Source: Fuscovulum sp.
Lineage (GTDB): Bacteria > Pseudomonadota > Alphaproteobacteria > Rhodobacterales > Rhodobacteraceae
Length of the DNA: 64,000 nt
Assembly: GCA_035192965.1 (NCBI GenBank)
Contig: CP136571.1
Coordinates: 516,501-580,500, forward strand
Reading direction: 5' to 3'
Shown here: piece by piece, positions 9,044-18,194 of the stretch
Numbering within the stretch: position 1 is the first letter of the stretch
How the letters are laid out: each line of letters begins with the position of its first letter
Made by a program: the position numbers and the translations under genes
The notes under the pieces: generated by a model
The model's database searches: none
What the model saw: the letters and a program-made list of their open reading frames with translations, nothing else
What the model was told of the DNA's origin: nothing

Positions 9044-9269
9044 CCCGCATGAAAAGCTGATCTACATGGCGAACCAGATTTCCAAGTTCTTTGAATCCAA
9101 ACCCCATGCCGAAGGCGTGGCGGGGATCGCCGCCCATATCAACGATTTCTGGGAACCCCGGATGCGGCGGCATCTGTTTGAGGTCGTCGATGCTGGCGGC
9201 ACGGGCCTGCGCCCGCTGGTGCTAGAGGCGACGCAGACCATCCGCCGCCCCACCCCAGAACACGCCTGA
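9033..9269 (+). CDS. fdsD: Formate dehydrogenase delta subunit
   Basis: A 78-residue (80 if the ATG at 9027 is used) FdsD-family protein. It shows the typical EKLIYMANQISKFFES start and the HINDFWEPRMRRHL segment. FdsD is needed for stable assembly of the formate dehydrogenase; it carries no cofactor. It overlaps the end of fdsC and closes the operon. Confidence 0.9.
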   Translation: MSADPHEKLIYMANQISKFFESKPHAEGVAGIAAHINDFWEPRMRRHLFEVVDAGGTGLRPLVLEATQTIRRPTPEHA

Positions 9270-9425
9270 TCTTGCGGAGCGGCGTGCCGCCGCATTCCTT
9301 TGCGTCGTCGGCGCCTTCGCGCCTCCTCCGTGCAAAGGGGCGTGCCGCCCCCTCTGTCCGCGCGTGCCGCGCGGCCATTCACCCCCGTTCTGGGTATCTG
9401 GGCCAAGATGAAGCGGCGTCCAAGG
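9270..9425. repeat. Intergenic GC-hairpin run after fdsD
   Basis: Three successive short stem-loops share a GTGCCG core: GCGGC/GCCGC at 9279-9290, GGGGCG-TGC-CGCCCC at 9337-9351 and CCGCGCG-TGC-CGCGCGG at 9358-9374. They are followed at about 9385-9412 by a CCCCG...TATCTGGGCCAAGATGAAG stretch. No T-tract follows, so they resemble dispersed extragenic elements more than a classical terminator, though they may end or protect the fds transcript. Confidence 0.5.
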
Positions 9426-9509
9426 CGTTAACCTTACCGCGCGCTTAACCCGTCGTCCGCTGCGTGCATACGCTTTGCTGCACAGCCGTCTGCACCGCGC
9501 GCTGCACGG
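9426..9509 (-). repeat. 84-bp conserved element, copy 1 (3' flank of rfbA)
   Basis: Read on the minus strand it begins 25 bp after the rfbA stop codon. It aligns without gaps to 23590-23673 with 70 of 84 identical bases by hand count. It has GTGCAG at 12-bp intervals, a fully conserved GCGTATGCACGCAGCGGAC core, and an end of TTAAGCGCGCGGTAAGGTTAACG. The other copy lies 14 kb away in opposite orientation. Function unknown; see findings. Confidence 0.75.
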
Positions 9510-9534
9510 TTGGAAAACAGGTTTCGGCGATGGT

Positions 9535-10410
9535 TTATTCCGACGCGATGCCCAGCAGATAGCGGCCGTAATCGTTCTTTCGGAACGTCTCCGCCCGCTT
9601 GAGCAGAGCGTCCCGTGTGATGAAACCCGCCCGCCATGCGATCTCATCCGGGCTGCCAACCTGCAATCCTTGCCGGTCGGTCAGGGTCCGTACAAAGTTG
9701 CCCGCATCCAGCAATGACCCATGGGTCCCGGTATCCAGCCAGGCATAGCCACGGCCCATCAACTCGACCTGCAAGCTGCCTTCAGCGCGATATTTTTCAA
9801 GCAGATCAACGATTTCCAATTCGCCCCGGGGTGAAGGGCGGATCGTTTCGGCAAGCTCCGGCGCGCGCCCGTCAAGATAGTAGAGCCCGGTGACGGCATA
9901 GTTCGATGGCGGACGTTCTGGCTTTTCGATGATCGCGCGCACCTGACCGGCGCTGTCGAAATCCACCACGCCATAGCGTTCGGGGTCCGCCACGCGATAG
10001 CCAAAGACCGTGCCGCCAGTGGCCTGCGCATCGGCGGTGGCCAGAGCCTGCGGCAGGCCGTGGCCGAAAAAGATGTTGTCCCCCAAGACCATGGCCGAAG
10101 GCGCACCATCCAGAAACTCCCGCGCCAGAAGGTAGGCCTGCGCCAACCCATCGGGCGAGGGCTGGACGATGTAGGTGAACGTTAGCCCCCACTGGCTGCC
10201 ATCGCCCATAAGCCGTTGAAATTGCGCCTGATCTTCTGGGGTGGTGATGATCGCGATATCGCGGATCCCGCCCAGCATCAGCACCGACAGCGGGTAATAG
10301 ATCATCGGCTTGTCATAGATCGGCAGCAGTTGCTTTGACACACCCATCGTGATGGGCCACAGCCGCGTGCCGGACCCGCCGGCAAGGAGAATGCCTTTGC
10401 GTTTCGTCAT
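9535..10410 (-). CDS. rfbA: Glucose-1-phosphate thymidylyltransferase
   Basis: About 291 residues; makes dTDP-glucose from dTTP and glucose-1-phosphate. The nucleotide-binding signature GILLAGGSGTRLWPITMG is at the N terminus, followed by KPMIYYPLSVLM and the GDNIFFGHG region. The start at 10410 overlaps the rfbD stop (ATGA); a longer frame to 10452 runs inside rfbD. Last gene of the rfbC-B-D-A unit. Its product dTDP-glucose feeds both rhamnose synthesis and, via RfbB, the WecE-type enzyme at 51771. Confidence 0.95.
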   Translation of the reverse strand: MTKRKGILLAGGSGTRLWPITMGVSKQLLPIYDKPMIYYPLSVLMLGGIRDIAIITTPEDQAQFQRLMGDGSQWGLTFTYIVQPSPDGLAQAYLLAREFLDGAPSAMVLGDNIFFGHGLPQALATADAQATGGTVFGYRVADPERYGVVDFDSAGQVRAIIEKPERPPSNYAVTGLYYLDGRAPELAETIRPSPRGELEIVDLLEKYRAEGSLQVELMGRGYAWLDTGTHGSLLDAGNFVRTLTDRQGLQVGSPDEIAWRAGFITRDALLKRAETFRKNDYGRYLLGIASE

Positions 10411-11261
10411 GCGCGCAACTCCTTGAGGATATCGGACAGGCCCTGCCGCCAATCAGGGCGGGGGATGCCATAGCTTTGGGTCAGGCTGGAACAGTCAAGC
10501 CGCGAATTCATCGGCCGCGCCGCAGGCGTGGGATAGGCCGCCGACGGAATGTCATGGATCGTGCAGGGCAAATCGGCCCCGGCCATGATAGCGCGCGCGA
10601 AATCGGCCCAACTGGTATCGGGGCTACCCGCAAAATGGTGCGTCCCGCCATCTGCCCCGTCGCGAAGCGCGCTTGCCGCCAAAATCAACGCATCGGCAAT
10701 GGCGGCAGCGGGGGTTGGGCCACCGATCTGATCGGCAACCACGTTCAGGTTTTCCCGTTCTGCTCCAAGGCGCAGCATCGTTTTCACGAAGTTCTGTCCG
10801 TGGGCCGAAACGACCCAACTGGTCCGCAGGATAACGTGCCGCACGCCGCTGGCGCGGATGGCCACTTCACCCGCCAGTTTGGACCGGCCATAGGCATTGA
10901 CCGGCGCTGTGGGATGATCCGGGGTAAAGGGCAGGGTGCCCCTGCCATCAAAGACATAGTCGGTGGAAATGTGCAGAAGCGGAATGCCATGGTCCGAACA
11001 GGCACGGGCCATGGCGGCAGGGCTGTGGCCATTCACCACTGTCGCCGCCGCCTCTTCGGTTTCCGCTTTGTCGACTGCCGTCCACGCGGCGGCGTTGATC
11101 ACCGCGTCGGCGGGATGTGCGGCAATGGCGGCAGCACAGGCGGCGGGATCAGACAGATCGGCCCGGTCACGGCCCAGAAAGTTGGCCTGAACCGCCGCAG
11201 GCATGCGGCGGGCCAGTTCAAGCGCCACCTGTCCGGTCTGGCCGAAAACCAGCAGCTTCAC
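10407..11261 (-). CDS. rfbD: dTDP-4-dehydrorhamnose reductase
   Basis: About 284 residues, an SDR-fold enzyme performing the last step to dTDP-L-rhamnose with NAD(P)H. The N terminus [16 protein letters not shown] is the Rossmann motif; STDYVFDG and the YGRSKLAGE catalytic Tyr/Lys segment are present. The GTG at 11261 is chosen because it overlaps the rfbB stop (GTGA); the longer frame to 11387 would lie inside rfbB. Confidence 0.94.
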   Translation of the reverse strand: MKLLVFGQTGQVALELARRMPAAVQANFLGRDRADLSDPAACAAAIAAHPADAVINAAAWTAVDKAETEEAAATVVNGHSPAAMARACSDHGIPLLHISTDYVFDGRGTLPFTPDHPTAPVNAYGRSKLAGEVAIRASGVRHVILRTSWVVSAHGQNFVKTMLRLGAERENLNVVADQIGGPTPAAAIADALILAASALRDGADGGTHHFAGSPDTSWADFARAIMAGADLPCTIHDIPSAAYPTPAARPMNSRLDCSSLTQSYGIPRPDWRQGLSDILKELRA

Positions 11262-12298
11262 GCCTTGACCCCCAGCCGTTGCCCCACGCCCTGCCGCTCT
11301 TGCAGCGGACGCCACCATGAGTCGTTGTCCAGATACCAGCGCACCGTGCGGCGCAGCCCTTCCTCGAGCGTGACCGATGGGCGCCATCCCAGCTCATCAC
11401 GGATGCGTTTGGGATCAATGGCATAGCGCAGGTCATGGCCGGGGCGATCGGTCACAAAGGTGATCAGCCGGTCATGCGGCGCGCCTTCGGGGCGCATCTC
11501 ATCCAGCAGGGCACAGATGGTGCGGACGATGTCGATGTTCATCGCCTCATTCTCGCCGCCGATATTGTAGCTGCGCCCGACAGGGCCTTTTTCGAGCACG
11601 GTCAGCAGGGCATCGGCATGGTCTTCGACGTAAAGCCAGTCCCGCACATTTTCACCCTTGCCATAGACGGGAATGGGCTTTCCCGCCAAGGCGTTCAGGA
11701 TGACCACAGGGATCAGCTTTTCGGGAAAGTGGAAGGGCCCGTAATTGTTGGAACAATTCGTCAAGACCACCGGCAGCCCATAGGTTTCATGCCAGGCGCG
11801 GACCAGGTGATCAGACGCGGCCTTTGATGCTGAATAGGGGCTGCGCGGATCATAGGGCGTGTCTTCGGTGAACTTGCCCGTGGGGCCAAGCGATCCGAAC
11901 ACCTCATCGGTCGAGATGTGGTGAAAGCGGAAATCGGCGGGCTTGCCCTTGGCTTGCCACCAGGCGCGGACGGCTTCCAGAAGGGTGAAGGTGCCGGTCA
12001 CGTTGGTTTCGATGAAATCGGCGGGCCCGTCGATGGACCGGTCGACATGGCTTTCGGCGGCCAAGTGCATCACGGCATTCGGGTCATGCGCCGCAAGGAT
12101 CCGGTCCAGCGCGGCACGGTCGCGGATATCTGCCTTTTCAAAGGCATAGCCGGGCGCATTGCCGACAGAGGCCACGTTGTCCAGACAGGCGGCGTAGGTC
12201 AGCGCGTCAAGGTTCACGATGGAATGGCCCCGTGCAATGGCCAAGCGCACCACAGCAGAGCCGATGAATCCTGCCCCCCCGGTCACCAGAATTTTCAT
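11258..12298 (-). CDS. rfbB: dTDP-glucose 4,6-dehydratase
   Basis: A 346-residue extended SDR enzyme that converts dTDP-glucose to dTDP-4-keto-6-deoxyglucose. Visible are the Rossmann motif [27 protein letters not shown], the HISTDEVFG substrate motif and the [12 protein letters not shown] catalytic segment. The start overlaps the rfbC stop by four bases. The product is a branch point: RfbC/RfbD take it to rhamnose, an aminotransferase of the WecE type takes it to an amino sugar. Confidence 0.96.
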   Translation of the reverse strand: MKILVTGGAGFIGSAVVRLAIARGHSIVNLDALTYAACLDNVASVGNAPGYAFEKADIRDRAALDRILAAHDPNAVMHLAAESHVDRSIDGPADFIETNVTGTFTLLEAVRAWWQAKGKPADFRFHHISTDEVFGSLGPTGKFTEDTPYDPRSPYSASKAASDHLVRAWHETYGLPVVLTNCSNNYGPFHFPEKLIPVVILNALAGKPIPVYGKGENVRDWLYVEDHADALLTVLEKGPVGRSYNIGGENEAMNIDIVRTICALLDEMRPEGAPHDRLITFVTDRPGHDLRYAIDPKRIRDELGWRPSVTLEEGLRRTVRWYLDNDSWWRPLQERQGVGQRLGVKA

Positions 12299-12855
12299 GC
12301 GGCACCTTCAAAGACAAAAGGGGATGTCCAGTCGCCAAAGGCCGGCGCGACGGCGTCCTTGGCCGACAGCACCGGATCGTCCGTCAGGCCCCAGTTGATA
12401 CCGACGCTGTCCCACCGAACCCCACCGTCGCAATCTGGGGCATAAAGATCAGTACATTTATACTGCACCTCGGTATCCGGCATCAGGGTCGCAAAGCCAT
12501 GGAGAAACCCCTTCGGGACAAACATTTGCTTGCCATTCTCGGCTGTCAGATTAACGGCAACCCAGTGGCCATAGGTGGGCGATCCTACCCGCGCATCGAC
12601 CGCCACGTCGCGGATGGCACCGCGCGAGCAGCGCACCAATTTGTCCTGTGCGCGCGGCGGCGATTGGTAATGGAGCCCGCGCAAGGTGCCGGGCTGTGCC
12701 GAAAACGAATGGTTGTCCTGCACGAAGGCAAGGTCTAGCCCCGCAGCGGCCATGCGCGCGGCATTCCATGTTTCGCTGAACCATCCCCGCGCATCGCCGA
12801 AACGGGCGGGGGTCAGGATCAGAACGCCGGGAAGATCAGTGGGTTCAATGTTCAT
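12295..12855 (-). CDS. rfbC: dTDP-4-dehydrorhamnose 3,5-epimerase
   Basis: A 186-residue cupin-fold epimerase of the rhamnose pathway. It has the [13 protein letters not shown] terminus, the catalytic-His region [10 protein letters not shown] and the [11 protein letters not shown] segment. First of four overlapping rfb genes on the minus strand. An SGNH hydrolase gene ends 39 bp upstream in the same direction and may share the transcript. Confidence 0.95.
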   Translation of the reverse strand: MNIEPTDLPGVLILTPARFGDARGWFSETWNAARMAAAGLDLAFVQDNHSFSAQPGTLRGLHYQSPPRAQDKLVRCSRGAIRDVAVDARVGSPTYGHWVAVNLTAENGKQMFVPKGFLHGFATLMPDTEVQYKCTDLYAPDCDGGVRWDSVGINWGLTDDPVLSAKDAVAPAFGDWTSPFVFEGAA

Positions 12856-12894
12856 AGGGATGCGGTCGCATGTCTTCGGGGCAGGATTTGGGCA

Positions 12895-13533
12895 TCACAT
12901 CAGCGCGGATATGGCATCTGCCACGGCGCGGCCCAGCTTGGCATGGGCGGCTTCGTCGAAATGCACGCCGTCTATGGGGCTGACGGCGATGACTTGGCCT
13001 GCATCCAGAAAACCCACGCCGCGCGACCGGGCAAGGTTGGCATAAAGCGGGGCAAGCGCCTGTGAACGCGCCGCGCCACCCCAGAATTCCGTCTTGATCG
13101 GCCCGGTTTCCACCACCGGTGGCGGGCAGATCAGCAGGATACGAAACCCGCCATGCCGCGCCTGATACTCCAGCGACATCGCCACATCCAACAGGCCCGC
13201 GATCCCCGCCACGACCTGTTCCGGCTGTGTCGCGAAGCGTGTCTTCACGTCATTCGTGCCAAGCATCAGTGTCATCACGTCAATCGGCCCGTGCGATTGC
13301 AGCGCCATCCGCAGGGCCGGGCGGCCATTCATGATATCACCCATGACCGGGTCGTCATATTGCGCGGTCCGCCCCGGCAGGCCTTCCTCAACCAGTTCCC
13401 ATCCCGCGCCCAAGGCAGCATGGGTCACGGTTGGCCAACGCACGCCTGCGCCAAAGCGGCGATATTCGGCACGGTCGATGATGGGCGGGGTGCCATGGGT
13501 GTTGCTGTCACCAAAGGTCAGCAGGACGGGCAT
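12895..13533 (-). CDS. SGNH/GDSL-family hydrolase
   Basis: A 212-residue esterase-type hydrolase. Block I is FGDSNTHG with the Ser nucleophile near residue 9; block III is MLGTNDVK; the C-terminal catalytic Asp/His region is DGVHFDEAAH. No signal peptide. Related bacterial proteins are arylesterases or carbohydrate esterases. It sits directly upstream of the rhamnose operon on the same strand, so a role in removing or moving acyl groups on a glycan is possible but not shown by the sequence. Confidence 0.85.
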   Translation of the reverse strand: MPVLLTFGDSNTHGTPPIIDRAEYRRFGAGVRWPTVTHAALGAGWELVEEGLPGRTAQYDDPVMGDIMNGRPALRMALQSHGPIDVMTLMLGTNDVKTRFATQPEQVVAGIAGLLDVAMSLEYQARHGGFRILLICPPPVVETGPIKTEFWGGAARSQALAPLYANLARSRGVGFLDAGQVIAVSPIDGVHFDEAAHAKLGRAVADAISALM

Positions 13534-13665
13534 GAAGGATCCTCATTCTGTATTGCGGCGCAGGCTATGGTGCCTGCCGCCGTAGGTAAAGCGGCTTTGC
13601 CCCCTTGGCCTTTGCCCGCCCCGCGCGCATATAGAGGAAGCGACAGAGACGCGACGGGGTATGCG

Positions 13666-14571
13666 ATGTTCAGTATGGATGACAAGACGGTGCCGCAGGG
13701 TGACCTGATCAAGGATACCACCGAGGCGACCTTCATGCAGGATGTGATCGAGGCCAGCCGCGAGGCGCCGGTCATCGTCGATTTCTGGGCCACCTGGTGT
13801 GGCCCCTGCCGGACCCTTGGCCCGGCGCTGGAAGCGGCGGTCAAGGCGGCCAAGGGCAAGGTTCGGATGGTAAAGGTCGATGTCGACAAGAACCAGATGA
13901 TCGCCGCGCAACTGCGAATCCAATCTATCCCCACCGTCTATGCCTTCTGGCAGGGCCAGCCGGTCGACGGCTTTCAGGGCGCGATCCCGGCATCAGAGAT
14001 CAAGGCTTTCATCGACAAGCTGACCGCGCTGACCGGCGAAGATGGTGGTCTGGCCGAGGCGCTGGAAGCCGCCGAACAGATGCTGGCCGAGGGCGCGGTG
14101 GCCGATGCCGCAGAGACCTTTGCCGCCATCCTTGGCGAAGAGCCCGAAAATGCCGGTGCCTATGCCGGGCTGATCCGTTGTCATCTTGCACTGGACCAAC
14201 TGGATCAGGCCGAGGCCATGCTTGACGCCGCTCCACCGGCCGTAGCCAAAGCAAAAGAGATTGAGGCTGCGCGGGCGCAACTGGAACTGGCGCGGCAAGC
14301 CGCAAATGCCGGGCCGGAACAGGAATTGCGCGCCGCCGTTCAGGCCGATCCACAGGACCGGCAGGCGCGGTTCGATTTGGCGCTGGCGCTGCACGCCGCC
14401 GGCAAGGTGGATGAGGCGGTGGATGTGCTGCTGGACCTGTTCAAGCTGGACCGTGAATGGAATGATGCCGCTGCCAGAACCCAGCTCATGACAATATTCG
14501 AGGCGTTGAAGCCGACCGATCCCATCGCATTGAAGGGGCGGCGCAGGCTTTCGTCGATGATATTTGCCTGA
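13666..14571 (+). CDS. cnoX: Thioredoxin-domain co-chaperone with TPR-like tail
   Basis: About 301 residues: an N-terminal thioredoxin domain with intact active site FWATWCGPC (about residues 40-48), then an alanine-rich helical, tetratricopeptide-like region. This is the YbbN/CnoX layout; that family holds unfolding proteins under oxidative stress and hands them to GroEL. CnoX proteins may keep or lose the second cysteine; here both are present. The ATG at 13666 matches the family N terminus. The longer frame upstream overlaps the divergent SGNH gene and is not used. Confidence 0.88.
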   Translation: MFSMDDKTVPQGDLIKDTTEATFMQDVIEASREAPVIVDFWATWCGPCRTLGPALEAAVKAAKGKVRMVKVDVDKNQMIAAQLRIQSIPTVYAFWQGQPVDGFQGAIPASEIKAFIDKLTALTGEDGGLAEALEAAEQMLAEGAVADAAETFAAILGEEPENAGAYAGLIRCHLALDQLDQAEAMLDAAPPAVAKAKEIEAARAQLELARQAANAGPEQELRAAVQADPQDRQARFDLALALHAAGKVDEAVDVLLDLFKLDREWNDAAARTQLMTIFEALKPTDPIALKGRRRLSSMIFA

Positions 14572-14598
14572 ACGCCGTGACGGCCTAAGTCAGAGCAG

Positions 14599-15243
14599 AT
14601 GATGAACATCACCGACCTGCCAGAGACGATCGCCGTTTTCCCGCTGCCCGGCGCGCTGTTGCTGCCCCGTGGCCGCCTGCCGCTGCACATCTTTGAGCCG
14701 CGCTATCTCGCGATGATCGAGGACTGCCTGAAGACCAAGCACCGCTTGATCGGGATGATCCAGCCGCGTGAGGTGCCGGGAACCGGTGAGAAACGCCTGA
14801 ACGCCATCGGCTGTGCCGGGCGGGTAACCGGGTTTTCCGAAACCGAAGACGGGCGCTATATGATTACCCTTGCAGGCATGTCGCGGTTCCGGGTGCGTGA
14901 CGAAGTGCAGGGTTTCACGCCCTACCGGCGTTGTTCGGTCGATTGGGCGGGGTTCCAACGTGATCTTGGCCCGGTCGAGGAAGACCCCGGGTTTCAGCGC
15001 AAGGAATTTCTGGCGGCCCTGGGGCGGTATTTCCAGACGATGAACCTGTCCACCGACTGGTCGAGCCTGAAAGAGGCGGAAACCGAATTGCTGATCAATT
15101 CGCTGTCGATGCTCTGCCCGTTCAGCCCCGAAGACAAACAGGCGCTGCTGGAGGCGCCGTCGCTGACCACCCGGCGTGAAACGCTGGTGACGCTGATCGA
15201 ATTCGCCCTGCGCGGCGGATCGGGCGAGGAGATCATGCAATGA
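14599..15243 (+). CDS. Lon-protease substrate-binding-domain (LON/PUA-like) protein
   Basis: A 214-residue stand-alone LonN domain. The N terminus [26 protein letters not shown] is characteristic, with a central [10 protein letters not shown] strand. There is no ATPase or protease domain. The function of free LonN proteins is not settled. It follows cnoX by 27 bp and overlaps the Trm112 gene by four bases, so the three are likely one operon. Confidence 0.88.
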   Translation: MMNITDLPETIAVFPLPGALLLPRGRLPLHIFEPRYLAMIEDCLKTKHRLIGMIQPREVPGTGEKRLNAIGCAGRVTGFSETEDGRYMITLAGMSRFRVRDEVQGFTPYRRCSVDWAGFQRDLGPVEEDPGFQRKEFLAALGRYFQTMNLSTDWSSLKEAETELLINSLSMLCPFSPEDKQALLEAPSLTTRRETLVTLIEFALRGGSGEEIMQ

Positions 15244-15422
15244 CCGATGCCACCGTGATCGACCGCCGGATGCTTGAGGCGCTGGTCTGCCCCGTCACGC
15301 AGGCGGTTCTAACCTATGACGCCGAGCGGCAGGAACTGATCTCAAAAGCCGCGCATCTGGCCTTTCCGATCCGCGACGGTATTCCCATCATGCTGGTGGG
15401 CGAGGCGCGCAAGCTCGACTAG
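15240..15422 (+). CDS. Trm112-family (UPF0434) small protein
   Basis: A 60-residue protein with the Trm112 pattern: [16 protein letters not shown], then [21 protein letters not shown]. Eukaryotic Trm112 activates methyltransferases; the bacterial role is little known. The second cysteine pair of zinc-binding homologues is absent, since only one Cys remains. Its stop shares a CTAG tetranucleotide with the stop of the convergent hydroxylase gene. Confidence 0.88.
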   Translation: MTDATVIDRRMLEALVCPVTQAVLTYDAERQELISKAAHLAFPIRDGIPIMLVGEARKLD

Positions 15423-16648
15423 ATTGCCTTTCCGGCCAGAAGGCGCGGCAGATCGCCCTGCAATCCTGCGGCCTGCCGGATGAAACGGCGGCGCAGACCC
15501 GGCATGGCGTTCACGATACCCAGCCCCAGATCGCGCCCGGCGCGAAGGATCGGGTTGTCGTTGGAAAACAGCCTGTTGACCGTATCCATCCCCAACGCCA
15601 GCATCGTGGCGTCAAAGCGGCGCCAGCGCTGATACCCTTCCAGCGTGGTCTGGCTGCCGATGTCTTCGCCACGGCGCGCAGCTTCGATTACCACCTGCGC
15701 CAAAGCCCCCACATCGCGCAGGCCAAGGTTCAATCCCTGTCCCGCGATCGGATGCACGCCATGGGCGGAATCGCCCACCAAGGCCACGCGCGGCGCGATG
15801 AAACGTTCTGCCAGCGACAACGACAGCGGATAGGTAAACCGGTCGCCTGCAAGGCTGATTTCGCCCAGAAAATCCCCGAAGCGCGGCCTCAGGGCGGCAA
15901 GATACTGATCATCCGGCAGGGCCTGAATTCGGGCAGCGTTGTCTTCTGTCTCGCTCCAGACGATGCTGGAATGATGGCCGTCCTTCAGCGGCAGAATGGC
16001 AAGCGGGCCTTCGGGCATGAAGAACTGATGCGCCACGCCCTCATGATCCCGCTCATGGTGGATCGCGGTGACCAGTGCGGTCTGCCCATAGCCCCAACCG
16101 ACACGGCGAATGCCCGCCCGCGCGGCGGTGCCGCTGCCCCGCCCATCGCAGCCCACCAGAAGGCGGCCTGTTAGTATCTTGCCGCTGGCCAGGGTGATGG
16201 TGACAGCGTTTGGCGTTACCTCCTGCGCTGTGACGGTCTCACCGGACAGGAGGGTGATGTTCGGCTCTTCGGCCATGGCGGCAAGGAAGGCAGCGTAAAG
16301 ATAGCGGTCTTCCAGAAGAAAACCCATCGGCCCTTCCTCGATCTCTGCCGCGTCAAACGTCAGGAAAAAGGGCGCGGGCCCCTGTCCGGCAAGCCCGTCC
16401 GACGCCTTGATCTTGTGGATCGGTTGCGCCTTTTCGCCAACGCGGGACCAGACGCCCGTCACCGTCAGCAGCCGCTTTGACGCGATGGCGAGCGCATAGG
16501 ACCGCCCGTCGAACCCAGCCTCGGCGCGGGAAATGGCAGGACGGTTGTCGATGACGATGACCTTCAGCCCCCCCTGAGCAAGGGCAAGGGCAAGGGCAGG
16601 GCCGTTCAGGCCGCCGCCGGCGATCAGGATATCTGCGTCGAATGTCAT
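15419..16648 (-). CDS. UbiH/UbiF/Coq6-family FAD-dependent hydroxylase
   Basis: A 409-residue aromatic-ring hydroxylase of ubiquinone synthesis. FAD-binding landmarks: the N-terminal [18 protein letters not shown], the [14 protein letters not shown] segment, and [21 protein letters not shown] near residue 290. Which ring position it hydroxylates cannot be read from sequence. It is divergent from the amidase at 16732 and convergent with the Trm112 gene, sharing its stop region. Confidence 0.9.
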   Translation of the reverse strand: MTFDADILIAGGGLNGPALALALAQGGLKVIVIDNRPAISRAEAGFDGRSYALAIASKRLLTVTGVWSRVGEKAQPIHKIKASDGLAGQGPAPFFLTFDAAEIEEGPMGFLLEDRYLYAAFLAAMAEEPNITLLSGETVTAQEVTPNAVTITLASGKILTGRLLVGCDGRGSGTAARAGIRRVGWGYGQTALVTAIHHERDHEGVAHQFFMPEGPLAILPLKDGHHSSIVWSETEDNAARIQALPDDQYLAALRPRFGDFLGEISLAGDRFTYPLSLSLAERFIAPRVALVGDSAHGVHPIAGQGLNLGLRDVGALAQVVIEAARRGEDIGSQTTLEGYQRWRRFDATMLALGMDTVNRLFSNDNPILRAGRDLGLGIVNAMPGLRRRFIRQAAGLQGDLPRLLAGKAI

Positions 16649-16731
16649 GCGCCCAATATGGCCGCGCCGGTGGGATTGTCCATGCGCCGCCTTGCCGCTA
16701 CGGTCCTGCGAAACAGAGGGGAAACGGGCGG

Positions 16732-18063
16732 ATGGCCAAAAGCTGGCAGAACCTGACGGCGGCGGAACTGGGGCGCGAAATCGGGGCAGGGCGGATCAAC
16801 CCTGTCGATCTGGCGGAACTGCATCTGGATGCCATCAACAGCCACCCGCATGCGGATCGTATCTATGCCCGCCTGACCCCCGCCCGCGCGCGGGCCGAGG
16901 CAATGGCCGCCCATGACCGAGCCCGGCGCGGCTTTCGGCGCGGCCTTCTGGATGGGGTACCGATCAGTTGGAAAGACCTGTTCGACACAGCCGGGGTCGC
17001 CACCGAGTCTGGATCGGCCCTGCTGAAGGGGCGCATCCCGGCGCGCGACGCCGAAGTGCTGGAAGTGGCCACGCAAAGCGGGCTGGTCTGTTTGGGCAAG
17101 ACCCATATGTCGGAACTGGCCTTTTCCGGGCTTGGTCTGAACCCGGTCACGGCCACACCGCCCTGCATCAATGATGAAAGCGCCGTGCCGGGCGGGTCAT
17201 CCTCGGGCGCGGCAGCATCGGTGGCCTATGGTCTGGCCTCGGCGGCGATCGGGTCGGATACTGGCGGATCGGTGCGGATACCTGCGGCCTGGAACGATCT
17301 GGTGGGGTTGAAGACAACGGCGGGGCGGCTGTCGTTGCGCGGCACGGTGCCGCTATGCGAAAAGTTCGATACGGTCGGCCCGATTGCCCGCACGGTTGAG
17401 GATTGCGCCCACCTGCTTGCCGCGATGGAGGGGGGGCGACCAACCGACCTTGGCGGGGCAAGCCTTGGCGGGGCGCGTTTGCTGGTGCTGGAAACGGTGG
17501 CACTGGACGATCTGCGCGACCGTCCGGCGCAGGGGTTTGAGGACGCCTGCACCCGCCTGTCATCGGCCGGGGCCGTTCTGGAACGCGCCAAGATGCCCGA
17601 AGTCGCGGAGGCGATGGGTCTGGCCGCGGCACTGTTCACCGCCGAGGCCTATGGAATCTGGCGCGATGTGATCGAGGCCGCACCGCAGAAGATGTTCCCG
17701 CGCATTCTGGAACGCTTCCGGTCCGGCGGAGTGTTTTCGGGCGCGGATTATATCGCAGGCTGGCGGCGGCTGGAGGTGTTGCGGAAGGCTTGGGCGGCGC
17801 GGACCGCGGGATATGATGCGGTCATCCTGCCCACCTCGCCCATTCTTCCGCCACAGGCGGATCGGTTGATGACCGATGACAATTATTATGTGACGGAAAA
17901 CCTGCTGGCGCTGCGCAACACCCGGATCGGCAACTTGATGGGCCTTTGCGGGCTGACTTTGCCCACGATGCAGCCGTCCTGCGGGATCACCTTCCTTGGC
18001 GCTCCGCATGAAGAAGAGCGGTTGCTGCGGCTTGGATCGGCAGCAGCGCGCGCCCTGCGATAG
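16732..18063 (+). CDS. Amidase signature family enzyme
   Basis: A 443-residue amidase. The Ser-cisSer-Lys triad is visible: Lys in GVPISWKDLFD, and the serines in GGSSSGAAASVAYGLA followed by IGSDTGGSVRIPAAW. The ATG at 16732 sits after GAGGGGAAACGGGCGG; the frame open to 16642 overlaps the divergent hydroxylase start. No GatB/GatC partner is nearby, so it is more likely a catabolic or detoxifying amidase than GatA. Substrate unknown. Confidence 0.87.
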   Translation: MAKSWQNLTAAELGREIGAGRINPVDLAELHLDAINSHPHADRIYARLTPARARAEAMAAHDRARRGFRRGLLDGVPISWKDLFDTAGVATESGSALLKGRIPARDAEVLEVATQSGLVCLGKTHMSELAFSGLGLNPVTATPPCINDESAVPGGSSSGAAASVAYGLASAAIGSDTGGSVRIPAAWNDLVGLKTTAGRLSLRGTVPLCEKFDTVGPIARTVEDCAHLLAAMEGGRPTDLGGASLGGARLLVLETVALDDLRDRPAQGFEDACTRLSSAGAVLERAKMPEVAEAMGLAAALFTAEAYGIWRDVIEAAPQKMFPRILERFRSGGVFSGADYIAGWRRLEVLRKAWAARTAGYDAVILPTSPILPPQADRLMTDDNYYVTENLLALRNTRIGNLMGLCGLTLPTMQPSCGITFLGAPHEEERLLRLGSAAARALR

Positions 18064-18194
18064 GCAGACGGGTCGCAAAAGCCACAGAAGGGCGCGCCAA
18101 GTTGTGCTGTTGCTTGCGTTTTTCTGGACCGCTGCGCGCGGGTTGGTTATCGTAAGGTGAAACGGGGCGATACGACCCCGACATTGAGGCATGA

